64,000 nucleotides of DNA. It comes from Paraglaciecola hydrolytica (lineage in GTDB: Bacteria; Pseudomonadota; Gammaproteobacteria; Enterobacterales; Alteromonadaceae). Made by a program: the position numbers and the translations under genes. The first letter of the stretch is position 1, and each line of letters starts with the position of its first letter. The stretch spans positions 95,823-159,822 of the forward strand of contig NZ_LSNE01000002.1 in NCBI RefSeq assembly GCF_001565895.1, in the 5' to 3' direction. The notes beneath the pieces are model-generated. The model ran no database searches. It was not told the origin of the DNA and saw only the letters and a list, made by a program, of their open reading frames with translations. Shown piece by piece: positions 19,035 through 27,390 of the stretch.

Positions 19035-19646
19035 ATGCTTAGTTTGTATCAAAAGCTACATAGTTTGTTGGATAAAACCTTGTTTTTAGAAGGTATTGCG
19101 CCTTTGTTGTTGAGGTTATATTTAGCCCCGGTCTTACTTCAAGCGGGATACAATAAACTTTCTGCCTTTGAAAACACCGTAGATTGGTTTGCCAATGCCG
19201 AATATGGCTTGGGTTTACCTCTACCAGTATTGATGGCGTCGTTGGCCATAGCTGCTGAATTAGTGGGTGGTTTTTTGTTATTGATAGGTTTGGCTACTCG
19301 TTGGGTAACTATTCCACTAATGATTACCATGTTAGTGGCGATATTTACTGTGCATTGGCCCAATGGTTGGGCGGCAATTGCCGACGCTTCAAGTTGGTTA
19401 TCCAATGGCACTTTGTGGCTCAATGAAGCCGTCATGAGTTCACCTGAAAAACTCGCTGCAGCGAAAAACTTACTGCAAGATCATGGCAATTACGATTGGC
19501 TCACTTCCAGTGGTAAGTTTGTGGTACTTAATGGTGGTATTGAATTTGCGGCGACGTATTTTATCATGCTGCTTTCGCTGTTTTTTAGTGGTGGTGGAAA
19601 ATATACCAGTGCAGATTATATTCTAGCCCAGAAATTTCTCAGATAA
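19035..19646 (+). CDS. DoxX-family membrane protein
   Basis: About 203 residues from ATG 19035, which has GGAG 11 bases upstream; a GTG at 19023 overlaps that site and is less likely. The protein shows PLLLRLYLAPVLLQAGYNKL, then a PLPVLMASLAIAAELVGGFLLLIGLATR block and further membrane helices. This is the pattern of DoxX/DoxD-like membrane proteins, often linked to redox or thiol stress. The function here is not known. It is a single gene followed by an interspersed repeat. Confidence 0.8.
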   Translation: MLSLYQKLHSLLDKTLFLEGIAPLLLRLYLAPVLLQAGYNKLSAFENTVDWFANAEYGLGLPLPVLMASLAIAAELVGGFLLLIGLATRWVTIPLMITMLVAIFTVHWPNGWAAIADASSWLSNGTLWLNEAVMSSPEKLAAAKNLLQDHGNYDWLTSSGKFVVLNGGIEFAATYFIMLLSLFFSGGGKYTSADYILAQKFLR

Positions 19647-19668
19647 AACAAGTCACATATTTCCCTTA

Positions 19669-19780
19669 TCATTGGAATTACACGGCGGAGGCAAATGAAC
19701 GAGGCCCCACGAGCTTAGTTTACTACGTGGCTCAAGTGAATAAGGGAATGAGTGCAGCGAATAAATGTGCAGTTTCAAGG
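19669..19780 (+). repeat. Interspersed intergenic repeat, copy 1
   Basis: This stretch starts TCATTGGAATTACACGGCGG and ends near GTGCAGTTTCAAGG. It matches, on the opposite strand, the sequence at 35832-35933. The two copies share blocks such as CATTGGAATT-CACGGCGG, GAGTGCAGC and the final GGTTTCAA/AGTTTCAA and are diverged in between. No open reading frame is supported. It looks like a non-coding repeat family scattered between genes. Confidence 0.7.
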
Positions 19781-19865
19781 GGGGAAGGTTATAAACGCAA
19801 GGGTTCTACTTAGCCTTCGATAAAGGATTAGGCTAGGCTCTTAAATTTTGCTATTTTTCATTTTC

Positions 19866-20345
19866 TCACGTTTTGTCATTGTTTTTTTCTTGGCTTGATT
19901 CAACCTCAAGCTCTGCCTCATCTTGGTACTTTCTTGGCTCTGCTTTAAGGTAATTACGCAGGGAATCACTGATCCGTTTTGAATTAAAGGGTTTAACAAT
20001 AAAACCACTGGTGCCATTTTTAATGGCATCCATCACATTCGCGGATGAGTTTTCACCAGAGACCATGACGACTTTCACATGATTAAATTTTTCTTTTATC
20101 TTTTTCAGTACTTCAAGGCCACTGGTATCGGGCAGGTCTATGTCGAGATAAACCAAATCAATGTTGTTATGTTGGATATTGTTTAAAACATTTCGACCAG
20201 TGGATGTATGATAAAACTTGGGATCAAGGGGAAGCTCTAAGTCGTCAATGCAGGATCTGATCGCACTTCTGAGTAAATCACGAGTAAATTCAACATCTTC
20301 TACCATCAAAATATTAATTTTTTGAATCACAACTGCCCTCATCAT
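19866..20345 (-). CDS. CheY-like single-domain response regulator
   Basis: A 159-residue receiver protein. Its acidic pair is at Glu16/Asp17 (ILMVEDVEF), the phospho-acceptor is Asp68 (LVYLDIDLP), followed by VMVSGENSS and the conserved Lys in FIVKPF. The charged C-terminal tail is unlike a DNA-binding domain, so output is probably by protein contact. The start overlaps the end of the upstream pseudo-receiver/HPt gene by 32 bases, which points to translational coupling. Together the two look like the end of a phosphorelay whose histidine kinase is elsewhere. Confidence 0.85.
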   Translation of the reverse strand: MMRAVVIQKINILMVEDVEFTRDLLRSAIRSCIDDLELPLDPKFYHTSTGRNVLNNIQHNNIDLVYLDIDLPDTSGLEVLKKIKEKFNHVKVVMVSGENSSANVMDAIKNGTSGFIVKPFNSKRISDSLRNYLKAEPRKYQDEAELEVESSQEKNNDKT

Positions 20346-21018
20346 TTAGAATCTTATCGATACATACTATCACTTTTGCAATCAAGGCAGGAGCTTCATC
20401 GAAGTGCTCTAACCTTAATGAAATTAGAGCATTGTTAGCAATGTCTGTTAAGTGCTTATAGCCAAAATTTCCCGCACTACCTTTAACAACATGTAAGATT
20501 TTAATAATTTGAGCATAATCACGTTGCTCAATATGTTCATTCAATTGCCCATATTGCGTGCGTAGTGTGGCTAAAAAGATAGGTTTTAATTCAGCAATTT
20601 TAGCGTTTAGTTTGGCAGATAATTCATTCTTAGCCGCGGCCTGAGGCTCAAGTGAGCTAAGATGGCGCTTGAATACCTCATTGAGCTTAGGTTGATCAAA
20701 TTCAGCATCTAAAATACCTCTAAAACCTAAGTGCAAATATTCTTCTATGTTGTGTCGTGTGATAGTCGTCGTTAAGCCATAAACCGGCGTGTCAAAACCT
20801 AGTTGCAACAGCCCCTTGAGTAGCTCTTTAGCGTTCATAGTCGCCAAGTCAATATCTATCAACAGCAAGTCAAAATCCTTTGAAATAGCCAATTCAAAGG
20901 CTTGTGGAGCGTTTTCAGCTAAGGTCACACTGGCTCCCATTGTTGCTATGTACTCATTAAATGAGTGTTGATTATCGCTAGGGGCTTTAATTAATAGTAC
21001 TTCTCCATTAATGCTCAT
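20314..21018 (-). CDS. Degenerate receiver domain fused to a histidine phosphotransfer (HPt) domain
   Basis: A 234-residue protein. The first about 120 residues have the receiver fold and an aspartate at the usual place (LLLIDIDLAT, Asp55). The acidic pair after the first strand is replaced by KAPSDN, and the conserved Lys before the last helix is missing (GILDAEF). Phosphorylation of this domain is therefore doubtful. The C-terminal part carries a standard HPt motif HVVKGSAGNFG with His176. It probably passes phosphate to or from the receiver encoded immediately downstream. No sensor kinase is adjacent. Confidence 0.8.
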   Translation of the reverse strand: MSINGEVLLIKAPSDNQHSFNEYIATMGASVTLAENAPQAFELAISKDFDLLLIDIDLATMNAKELLKGLLQLGFDTPVYGLTTTITRHNIEEYLHLGFRGILDAEFDQPKLNEVFKRHLSSLEPQAAAKNELSAKLNAKIAELKPIFLATLRTQYGQLNEHIEQRDYAQIIKILHVVKGSAGNFGYKHLTDIANNALISLRLEHFDEAPALIAKVIVCIDKILNDEGSCDSKN

Positions 21019-21194
21019 CTTGTCTCCCTTTTATTAAAAACCTAATGTAGATTACAAAGTAATTAGCTCTAGTGTAGACAAAGTTTACAGAATAATTTTG
21101 TTGCTGATGCAGACAAAGGGGTTTTTTGTTTGCTCAATTTAAGCTAAGAACTCATACTTAATTATTCGTTAAGTAAGTTGGTTATTGAGTTGTT

Positions 21195-21746
21195 ATGTTA
21201 GCTCTAGAATTATTATTAAGTCGAAGTTCTCAACCCCGTTTGCAAAAGCCTGCTCCTGCCGAGCAAGAATTGCAAAACATTATTCATGCAGCTATGCGTG
21301 TACCTGATCATGGGCATTTAACCCCTTGGAAGTTTATTGTCTGTCAGGAAAACGGTTTATCACGCTTGGGAGATATTTTTGAACAAGCGGCAATCGACGA
21401 GCAATTAACTGAAAAAGAAGTACAGCGGGCTCCCCAATTACCTCATCGTGCACCTATGGTCATTGTAGTGATTGCCAAATATCAACAAAACGACAAGGTT
21501 CCTTGGGTAGAGCAGGTGGCTTCGGCATCCTGTGCGGCCTATGCCATGCAACTCGCCGCTAAATCACAAGGTTATGATAATGTGTGGCGCACAGGCATAT
21601 ATACCCAAAGTAAAGTTGTCAAAGAGGCTTTTGCTTTGCAAGAACAGGATGAAATAGTAGGTTTTTTGTACATAGGTACAAGTGCCGCTGATTTTATCAG
21701 CAAGCCATCAAAAAGCAGTAATGAGTTTATTGAAATCTGGGAATAA
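21195..21746 (+). CDS. YdjA-type nitroreductase family oxidoreductase
   Basis: This 183-residue FMN-dependent protein has the compact nitroreductase fold. The sequence shows an SRSSQPRLQKPAP start, MRVPDHGHLTPWKFIV (flavin-binding region) and SASCAAYAMQLAAKSQGYDNVWRTG. These match the small YdjA branch of NAD(P)H-dependent nitroreductases, for which the natural substrate is not firmly known. It stands alone, divergent from the receiver genes and convergent with the helicase. Confidence 0.85.
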   Translation: MLALELLLSRSSQPRLQKPAPAEQELQNIIHAAMRVPDHGHLTPWKFIVCQENGLSRLGDIFEQAAIDEQLTEKEVQRAPQLPHRAPMVIVVIAKYQQNDKVPWVEQVASASCAAYAMQLAAKSQGYDNVWRTGIYTQSKVVKEAFALQEQDEIVGFLYIGTSAADFISKPSKSSNEFIEIWE

Positions 21747-21825
21747 TGCTTTGCTCTGAAACAAGCAGCAAAAATCATTGATTAGCCTGGATACAGTTGG
21801 TTCAGGCTAATCAACTACCACTAAT

Positions 21826-23172
21826 CTACTCTTCTTCGTCTTGTTCTATTTCAACAACATTCGCTCTAGGTTTACGTTTAAGTGGGATATGACCCGCATC
21901 AGTGCCTTGCATAGTATTAACCCGTTTTTTGACAGGTTTTGCTACATTATCAGTGCCTACTGATTTGGTTTTGCCGCTGGTTTGTTGATTGCCGGTGGCT
22001 GATTTAACACGTGCGGGTTTAGGACCGTTGAACTTGGCCACTAAGCCTTCTAGCTGGCTAAATTCTATGTTTTGTTGCATAAACTCTTTGATCGCCACAT
22101 AACTTAACCAATCTTTGGGGCCAACAAAAGAGACTGCTTCACCTTTGTTACCGGCGCGCCCCGTACGACCAACACGGTGCACATATTCATCGGCAAGTTT
22201 AGGTAAATCAAAATTCACCACTAAAGAGACATTAAGTAAATCTAAACCCCGTGATGCCACATCTGTGGTCACCAATATATGCTGCTGGCCACGGCTAAAT
22301 TCGTTCATGATATTGGAGCGCTGTGACTGACTTAAATCACCACTCAAGGCAATGCTGTGCATGCCTTGTTGATTTAATAAAGTTGACAGGCGTTCAGTAT
22401 CGGCGCGGGTTGCAGTAAAGATAATAATTTGTCGATAGGTTTTTTGGGCTATCACTTTGGCCAGCATGGCTTCTTTATGAGTGACATGGTCAGCTAAATA
22501 AAAACGCTGCTCAATATCGGTATGTTCTTCACCAGAGGAGCCCACACTGACACGATGCGGTGCTTTGAGTAAGGTTTGTGTCAGGTAATGTAATTCGGCA
22601 CTGTCGAGTGTGGCCGAAAACATCATAGTTTGACGTTTACGGTGATCCGCCGCTTTATCTATAAGCTTTAATTGAGGCGCAAAACCCAAGTCCAACATAC
22701 GATCTGCTTCATCCATAATGAGCAATTCTAAGCCATTCAAATACAATGACTTACCCACTAAGTGGTCGGCGACACGGCCAGCCGTACCCACGATAAAATG
22801 TGGATAATGTTTCAAGGCTTTCACCTGATCATTAAAGTTTTCACCGCCTAACACTAATGCAGCACGTAATGATTGTTTACCTAATAAACCTTTAAGCTGC
22901 AAAAATACTTGTTTGGCCAATTCCCGAGTGGGAGCCAAAATCAATACGCGAGGATCACGACGACTTAATGCCGGTTTAGTTAATGCCCGATGGATAGCAG
23001 GCAATAAAAACGCCAGCGTTTTACCCGAGCCGGTTTTTGAAGAGGCAATTAAATCGCGCCCCATCAGTGCATGCGGGATAGCCAGTTTTTGGATCTCGGT
23101 AGGTTCGGTCAAGCCTTTAATGTCTAAAGCTTTAAGTAAAGTGTGATGCAGTGGTAAGTCAGTAAATTGCAA
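21826..23172 (-). CDS. DEAD-box ATP-dependent RNA helicase
   Basis: A 448-residue protein with all standard helicase motifs in order: Q-motif (PTEIQKLAIP), ASSKTGSGKT (Walker A), PTRELAKQ, GTAGR, DEAD, SAT, TDVASRGLD and HRVGRTGRAG. A basic low-complexity C-terminal tail follows, as in SrmB/RhlE-like enzymes of ribosome assembly or cold adaptation. The exact subgroup cannot be told by eye. The start appears to be TTG at 23172, because the frame begins there directly with the family N-terminus. Confidence 0.9.
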   Translation of the reverse strand: MQFTDLPLHHTLLKALDIKGLTEPTEIQKLAIPHALMGRDLIASSKTGSGKTLAFLLPAIHRALTKPALSRRDPRVLILAPTRELAKQVFLQLKGLLGKQSLRAALVLGGENFNDQVKALKHYPHFIVGTAGRVADHLVGKSLYLNGLELLIMDEADRMLDLGFAPQLKLIDKAADHRKRQTMMFSATLDSAELHYLTQTLLKAPHRVSVGSSGEEHTDIEQRFYLADHVTHKEAMLAKVIAQKTYRQIIIFTATRADTERLSTLLNQQGMHSIALSGDLSQSQRSNIMNEFSRGQQHILVTTDVASRGLDLLNVSLVVNFDLPKLADEYVHRVGRTGRAGNKGEAVSFVGPKDWLSYVAIKEFMQQNIEFSQLEGLVAKFNGPKPARVKSATGNQQTSGKTKSVGTDNVAKPVKKRVNTMQGTDAGHIPLKRKPRANVVEIEQDEEE

Positions 23173-23321
23173 AAGCTGTGTCTCAATATCGGTTATGGGC
23201 TAATTATACTCAGCAAAGACGTTTTAGGGGGATTTAATTTTAAATTGCTGTAAGGCTTACGTTTTGTATAAGGGAAATGGCTGCCACTAGAGTGCTATTA
23301 AAGTATGTGGCAGTGAGTAGT

Positions 23322-23888
23322 TTATTTTTTGGCTTTAACTCCACCAGTAAGGGCAACACGCATAGCTTCTTCAACACTTATTTTGAGAGGAGTTACCTGA
23401 CTACGATTAACATACAAAGTGTAGCCACCAATTTGATAGCTGAGTGGCACATAAACGCCAATTTTATCATCGCGCTCAAACAATTCTTTGCCGGTTTGCT
23501 CGCCGGTCACAAAACCGATCAAATGCATATCTGGCTGGATCTCAATGGATACCACGCCTTTGCTGTTGTTTTTATCTTTAATGCTAAACACAGTCATGAT
23601 GTCATTAATGGCAGCAAAAATGGATTTAACTAAGGGTATTTTTTCAATTTGACGATTAAAAAAACTAACCAATCCGTTGATAAAATACAGATTCATCAAT
23701 AAACCAGCAACCATGATAATACCACAGGCGAGTAAAATTCCTAAACCAGGGAAGTAGAGATGTTGTGGTACATAAGGTTGCAATAAGCTTTCGGTGCCTT
23801 CCATAAACCAATAAACAAAATAAAGGGTTAAGGTAAGCGGTAATACAGCCGCCAAACCCTTAAATGACAAGGTAATAATTTTATTCAT
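23322..23888 (-). CDS. DUF502 family inner-membrane protein
   Basis: A 188-residue protein with two membrane helices (about residues 10-30 and 50-72). After them come PLVKSIFAAINDIMTVF and GFVTGEQTG, then a soluble tail with YVPLSYQIGGYTLYV. These features define the DUF502 family, which has no experimentally settled function in bacteria but is widespread. It lies 29 bases downstream of the RRM gene on the same strand and may be cotranscribed with it. Confidence 0.85.
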   Translation of the reverse strand: MNKIITLSFKGLAAVLPLTLTLYFVYWFMEGTESLLQPYVPQHLYFPGLGILLACGIIMVAGLLMNLYFINGLVSFFNRQIEKIPLVKSIFAAINDIMTVFSIKDKNNSKGVVSIEIQPDMHLIGFVTGEQTGKELFERDDKIGVYVPLSYQIGGYTLYVNRSQVTPLKISVEEAMRVALTGGVKAKK

Positions 23889-23917
23889 GTAATACTCGTA
23901 ACTATTGGTTTTTAACG

Positions 23918-24202
23918 TTATGGCTTGGGTTTGCTTTTTTCATTAGTGGGTGGGTGAGATGCAAGGCTGCTTGCATATTTTACACGAATTTTATTAGCGC
24001 CTAACATGCTGTCATTAAGGGATTTTACAGCTGCTTTGGCATCACCCGGTTTGGGCATTTCAACAAATCCAAAGCCCTTAGATAAACCATTGGTTTTTTC
24101 CCGTACTATGGCACAAGATTGCACCTTGCCAAAGGCGGAAAAAGCGCGATTAAGCTCGTCTTCTGTGGTTTCCCGATCTAAATTTCTGACAAGTATTTTC
24201 AT
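23918..24202 (-). CDS. Small RNA-binding protein with one RRM domain
   Basis: A 94-residue protein made almost entirely of one RNA recognition motif. The RNP2 motif is ILVRNL near the start and RNP1 is KGFGFVEM in the middle, followed by a short basic tail. Stand-alone RRM proteins of this kind bind single-stranded RNA and are often cold-inducible. It is followed closely by the DUF502 gene. Confidence 0.88.
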   Translation of the reverse strand: MKILVRNLDRETTEDELNRAFSAFGKVQSCAIVREKTNGLSKGFGFVEMPKPGDAKAAVKSLNDSMLGANKIRVKYASSLASHPPTNEKSKPKP

Positions 24203-24315
24203 TTTTATCCTTAGTTTTTGGGCGCATCACGCACTATCGTATAGCAGTCTAACAGCTTAGCCCCCATAGGATGAATGGTATTTTAAATTTGCACAAGATT
24301 AGCTGTTACTTTGGG

Positions 24316-24329
24316 TGAATACGTATGTA
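24316..24329. promoter_or_regulatory. Second copy of the TGAATACGTATG operator-like site
   Basis: TGAATACGTATGTA lies about 110 bases upstream of the GH13 amylase start, the same distance and core as the site at 432-445 before the pullulanase operon. The 12-base identity of a CG-centred palindrome in front of two alpha-glucan operons supports a shared LacI-type regulator. Confidence 0.5.
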
Positions 24330-24436
24330 AGGCCCTATAACAGACAGGCGGCTGAGGTTATTATTTGTGACAAATATGTTAAAGCAACTTTCCCTCCGCT
24401 AATTGGTATTAGAGGGTTTATAAGAGTAAATACAAT

Positions 24437-26446
24437 ATGTGTTATAAAAATACAGAACAGTATAAAAAAGCAGAGCAGTTTAAAAAAACATGGTTTTACA
24501 AACAGATAAGCAGGCTTGGTTTTATCGGTCTTGTAACGGCTCTGACCTTAGCATGCCAGCCCAACAATCAGGACAAAGCGACTATGCCTGAAGCCACATC
24601 AGTTAATACTCAAACCATGTTACCCAACGAGCCTCAAGGTAAAGCTGTGGTATATCAGGTTTTTACTCGTTTGTTTGGTAATAAAAATCAGACCAATAAA
24701 CCTTGGGGCACCCTTGAAGAAAATGGCGTGGGTAAATTCAGTGATTTTACCGATACCGCCCTAGAGGGCATTAAACAATTAGGTACTACGCATATTTGGT
24801 ATACCGGTGTACCTCATCATGATGTGATAACCGACTATTCGGCTTTTGGCATTAGCAACGACGATCCCGATGTGGTCAAAGGCCGCGCTGGTTCGCCTTA
24901 TGCTGTGAAAGATTATTATTCAGTGAACCCTGATTTGGCGGATGATCCCGTCCAGCGTTTAGCCGAGTTTGAAGCTTTAATCGAGCGTACGCATAAGCAT
25001 GGAATGCAGGTGATTATTGATATCGTACCTAATCATGTGGCGCGTAATTATCACTCGCTTGCTAAGCCAGAGGGTATTGAAGATTTCGGTGAAAACGACA
25101 ATCCCAGTGTTGAATATCAACGAGACAATAACTTTTATTATGTGGTGGGTGAAGACTTTAAAGTGCCTGAGTCGCTGCATGGTTATCGGCCTCTGGGGGG
25201 CGAACAACATCCCTTATCCGATGGGCTGTTTATTGAGTCACCCGCCAAATGGACAGGTAATGGCAGTCGTTTAGCCCAACCCCATGCTAACGATTGGTAC
25301 GAAACCGTTAAGGTGAATTACGGGGTAAAACCCGATGGCTCTTATGACTTTCCGCGTTTGCCCGAGCAGTATTTAAAATTAGGTGTGGCCGATCATCAGG
25401 CTTTTTGGGCTGACAAAGAAGTGCCCAGCTCATGGATTAAATTTAGGGATATCACTTTCTATTGGCTGACCAAAGGAGTAGATGGTTTTCGTTATGACAT
25501 GGCCGAAATGGTGCCAGTGGAATTTTGGAGTTATTTAAATTCGTCGATTAAAACCAAAAATCCTCAGGCTTTTTTGCTTGCAGAAGTTTATAACCCGGAT
25601 TTGTACCGGGATTATATTCACATGGGCAAAATGGATTACTTGTACGATAAAGTGGATTTTTACGACAGTCTTAAAGCATTAATGCAAGGTAATGAGCAAG
25701 CCACAAAACTCCAGCATATTCAGCAGGGCATTGCCGATATCGATGAACATATGCTGCATTTTTTGGAAAACCACGATGAACAACGTATTGCCAGCGATGA
25801 ATTTGCCGGTAGGGTTGGTGGTGCACAGATGGGCAAACCGGCTTTAGTGGTTTCGGCTCTCATCAGTCGTTCTCCCACTTTGATTTATTTTGGCCAAGAA
25901 GTGGGGGAGGATGGCAGTGAGGATATGGGCTTTGGTGATCCCAGTCGAACCAGTATTTTTGATTATGCTGGAGTGCCAGCCCATCAACGTTGGATGAATG
26001 ACGGCAAGTTTGATGGTGGTCAACTCAGTAGGGAAGAAAAAGCGTTACGTGATTATTATGTCAAAGTACTCAATATTTCGGCTTACCATCCCGCCATGTT
26101 AGGTGAGTATCTGCCTATTTCTATTACACCAGACTATTTAAAAGTGACTGATGAAGTGAGTGGGGACAGTCAGGCTAGTTATGCAGATGCCAATAAAATT
26201 GTGGCCTTTATCCGCTATAGTGAGGCCGGACGTTTATTAGTACTTAGCCATTTTTCTACTGAGCAAACCGTGAAGCTGAGCTTACCATTGGGTAGACAGC
26301 AGTTAGAGGCCTTGACTCTTAATACCGGGCAGCACTCGGTCACAGATATGCTAAGTGGCAATACTTATGTATTGGAAGTGGCTGGGCAGCAAGCCATACT
26401 GCAGGTAAACTTAGCGCCCCTGCAGTCATTAGTTATTGCTCTATGA
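24437..26446 (+). CDS. GH13 alpha-amylase-family lipoprotein
   Basis: A 669-residue enzyme that should hydrolyse alpha-1,4 glucan linkages in the periplasm or at the outer membrane. A basic N-terminus precedes a hydrophobic segment ending in the lipobox LTLAC. The barrel motifs are DIVPNHV (region I), GFRYDMAEM (nucleophile Asp354), LLAEVY (acid/base Glu383) and FLENHDEQR (Asp447). An all-beta C-terminal domain follows. The stop overlaps the ATG of the esterase (ATGA at 26443-26446), so translation of the two is coupled. The operator-like site upstream links it to the first starch operon. Confidence 0.9.
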   Translation: MCYKNTEQYKKAEQFKKTWFYKQISRLGFIGLVTALTLACQPNNQDKATMPEATSVNTQTMLPNEPQGKAVVYQVFTRLFGNKNQTNKPWGTLEENGVGKFSDFTDTALEGIKQLGTTHIWYTGVPHHDVITDYSAFGISNDDPDVVKGRAGSPYAVKDYYSVNPDLADDPVQRLAEFEALIERTHKHGMQVIIDIVPNHVARNYHSLAKPEGIEDFGENDNPSVEYQRDNNFYYVVGEDFKVPESLHGYRPLGGEQHPLSDGLFIESPAKWTGNGSRLAQPHANDWYETVKVNYGVKPDGSYDFPRLPEQYLKLGVADHQAFWADKEVPSSWIKFRDITFYWLTKGVDGFRYDMAEMVPVEFWSYLNSSIKTKNPQAFLLAEVYNPDLYRDYIHMGKMDYLYDKVDFYDSLKALMQGNEQATKLQHIQQGIADIDEHMLHFLENHDEQRIASDEFAGRVGGAQMGKPALVVSALISRSPTLIYFGQEVGEDGSEDMGFGDPSRTSIFDYAGVPAHQRWMNDGKFDGGQLSREEKALRDYYVKVLNISAYHPAMLGEYLPISITPDYLKVTDEVSGDSQASYADANKIVAFIRYSEAGRLLVLSHFSTEQTVKLSLPLGRQQLEALTLNTGQHSVTDMLSGNTYVLEVAGQQAILQVNLAPLQSLVIAL

Positions 26447-27285
26447 AACAAAATCCCTTTTTGCTGACACTGTTACTCACCGTATTGATGGGCTGCAGTG
26501 ACGCCAATAAAGACGTCACCAAGGTGTCTACTGCCAGCGCCAATGTCAGCGTACTGCCTTTTGAGTTTTTAATGGAAGGATTAGACAGGCAGCGTACCGT
26601 GCGTTTGTACCTGCCACCGGATTATGAAAGTTCGGCACAATCCTATCCGGTTTTGTATATGCACGATGGGCAAAATGTATTTGACGATACTAGCTCTTAC
26701 GCAGGTGAGTGGGGCGTAGATGAAAGCCTCAATCAATTGGCGGCCACTACAGGGTTAGGTCTAATTGTCGTGGCCATTGATAATGGCGCTGAGTTCCGCA
26801 TGAATGAATTGTCGCCATGGGAAAATAAACGCTTTGGACCGGCGCAAGGCAAACAATATATGGATTTTATAGTGGATGTAGTAAAACCTTATATTGATAG
26901 CAATTATCGCACTAAACCTGAAGTGCAACATACCGCCATAATGGGCAGTTCAATGGGCGGTTTAATCTCTCACTATGCTATTCACGCCTATCCACAAGTG
27001 TTTGGTAAGGCAGGCATATTTTCGCCATCTTACTGGTATTCACCAGACGTTTTTGTTTTTACTCAGCAACATAAAGCCAATCTAAAGGCCAAACTTTATG
27101 TGATGTATGGCGATAAAGAGGGGGATGGTATGATAGCCGACACCGCTCGTATGCAACGCCAGCTTGAAGTACAGGGTCATCCGCGTATTAATACCTTGTT
27201 TAAACGAGTTGTGGGTGGAGAGCACAACGAAAAGTTATGGCGAGGTGAATTTACTGAGGCGATTCAATGGTTGTTTGCTGACTAA
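26443..27285 (+). CDS. Alpha/beta-hydrolase esterase lipoprotein
   Basis: A 280-residue lipoprotein (lipobox LMGC) of the putative esterase family PF00756 (esterase D/Fes-like). It shows RLYLPPDY, YPVLYMHDGQNVFD and the nucleophile elbow GSSMGG with Ser170, and a late GGEHNEKLW that should supply the catalytic His. The true substrate is unknown. Being translationally coupled to a starch-degrading lipoprotein, it could remove acyl groups from carbohydrates, which is an inference from context only. Confidence 0.82.
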   Translation: MKQNPFLLTLLLTVLMGCSDANKDVTKVSTASANVSVLPFEFLMEGLDRQRTVRLYLPPDYESSAQSYPVLYMHDGQNVFDDTSSYAGEWGVDESLNQLAATTGLGLIVVAIDNGAEFRMNELSPWENKRFGPAQGKQYMDFIVDVVKPYIDSNYRTKPEVQHTAIMGSSMGGLISHYAIHAYPQVFGKAGIFSPSYWYSPDVFVFTQQHKANLKAKLYVMYGDKEGDGMIADTARMQRQLEVQGHPRINTLFKRVVGGEHNEKLWRGEFTEAIQWLFAD

Positions 27286-27328
27286 GTCGTCGGCTTAGGT
27301 TATCTTATAAGTGTATTTTTTTGATTTT

Positions 27329-27342
27329 TTAAAGCGCTTTTA
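27329..27342. promoter_or_regulatory. CG-centred palindrome upstream of the GH31 gene
   Basis: TTAAAGCGCTTTTA contains the perfect 10-base palindrome AAAGCGCTTT about 50 bases before the GH31 start. The AANCGNTT-like core is typical of LacI/GalR operators, but it differs from the TGAATACGTATG sites of the other two glucan operons. A regulatory role is inferred from shape and position. Confidence 0.35.
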
Positions 27343-27390
27343 TGCAGTACATCGCCATCCGCTTGTCTCGGAGTCGTTGAGGACAATACT

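Noticed and set aside
23277-23633. 118-codon frame on the plus strand
   Set aside because: It is antisense to the DUF502 gene, whose family pattern is clear.
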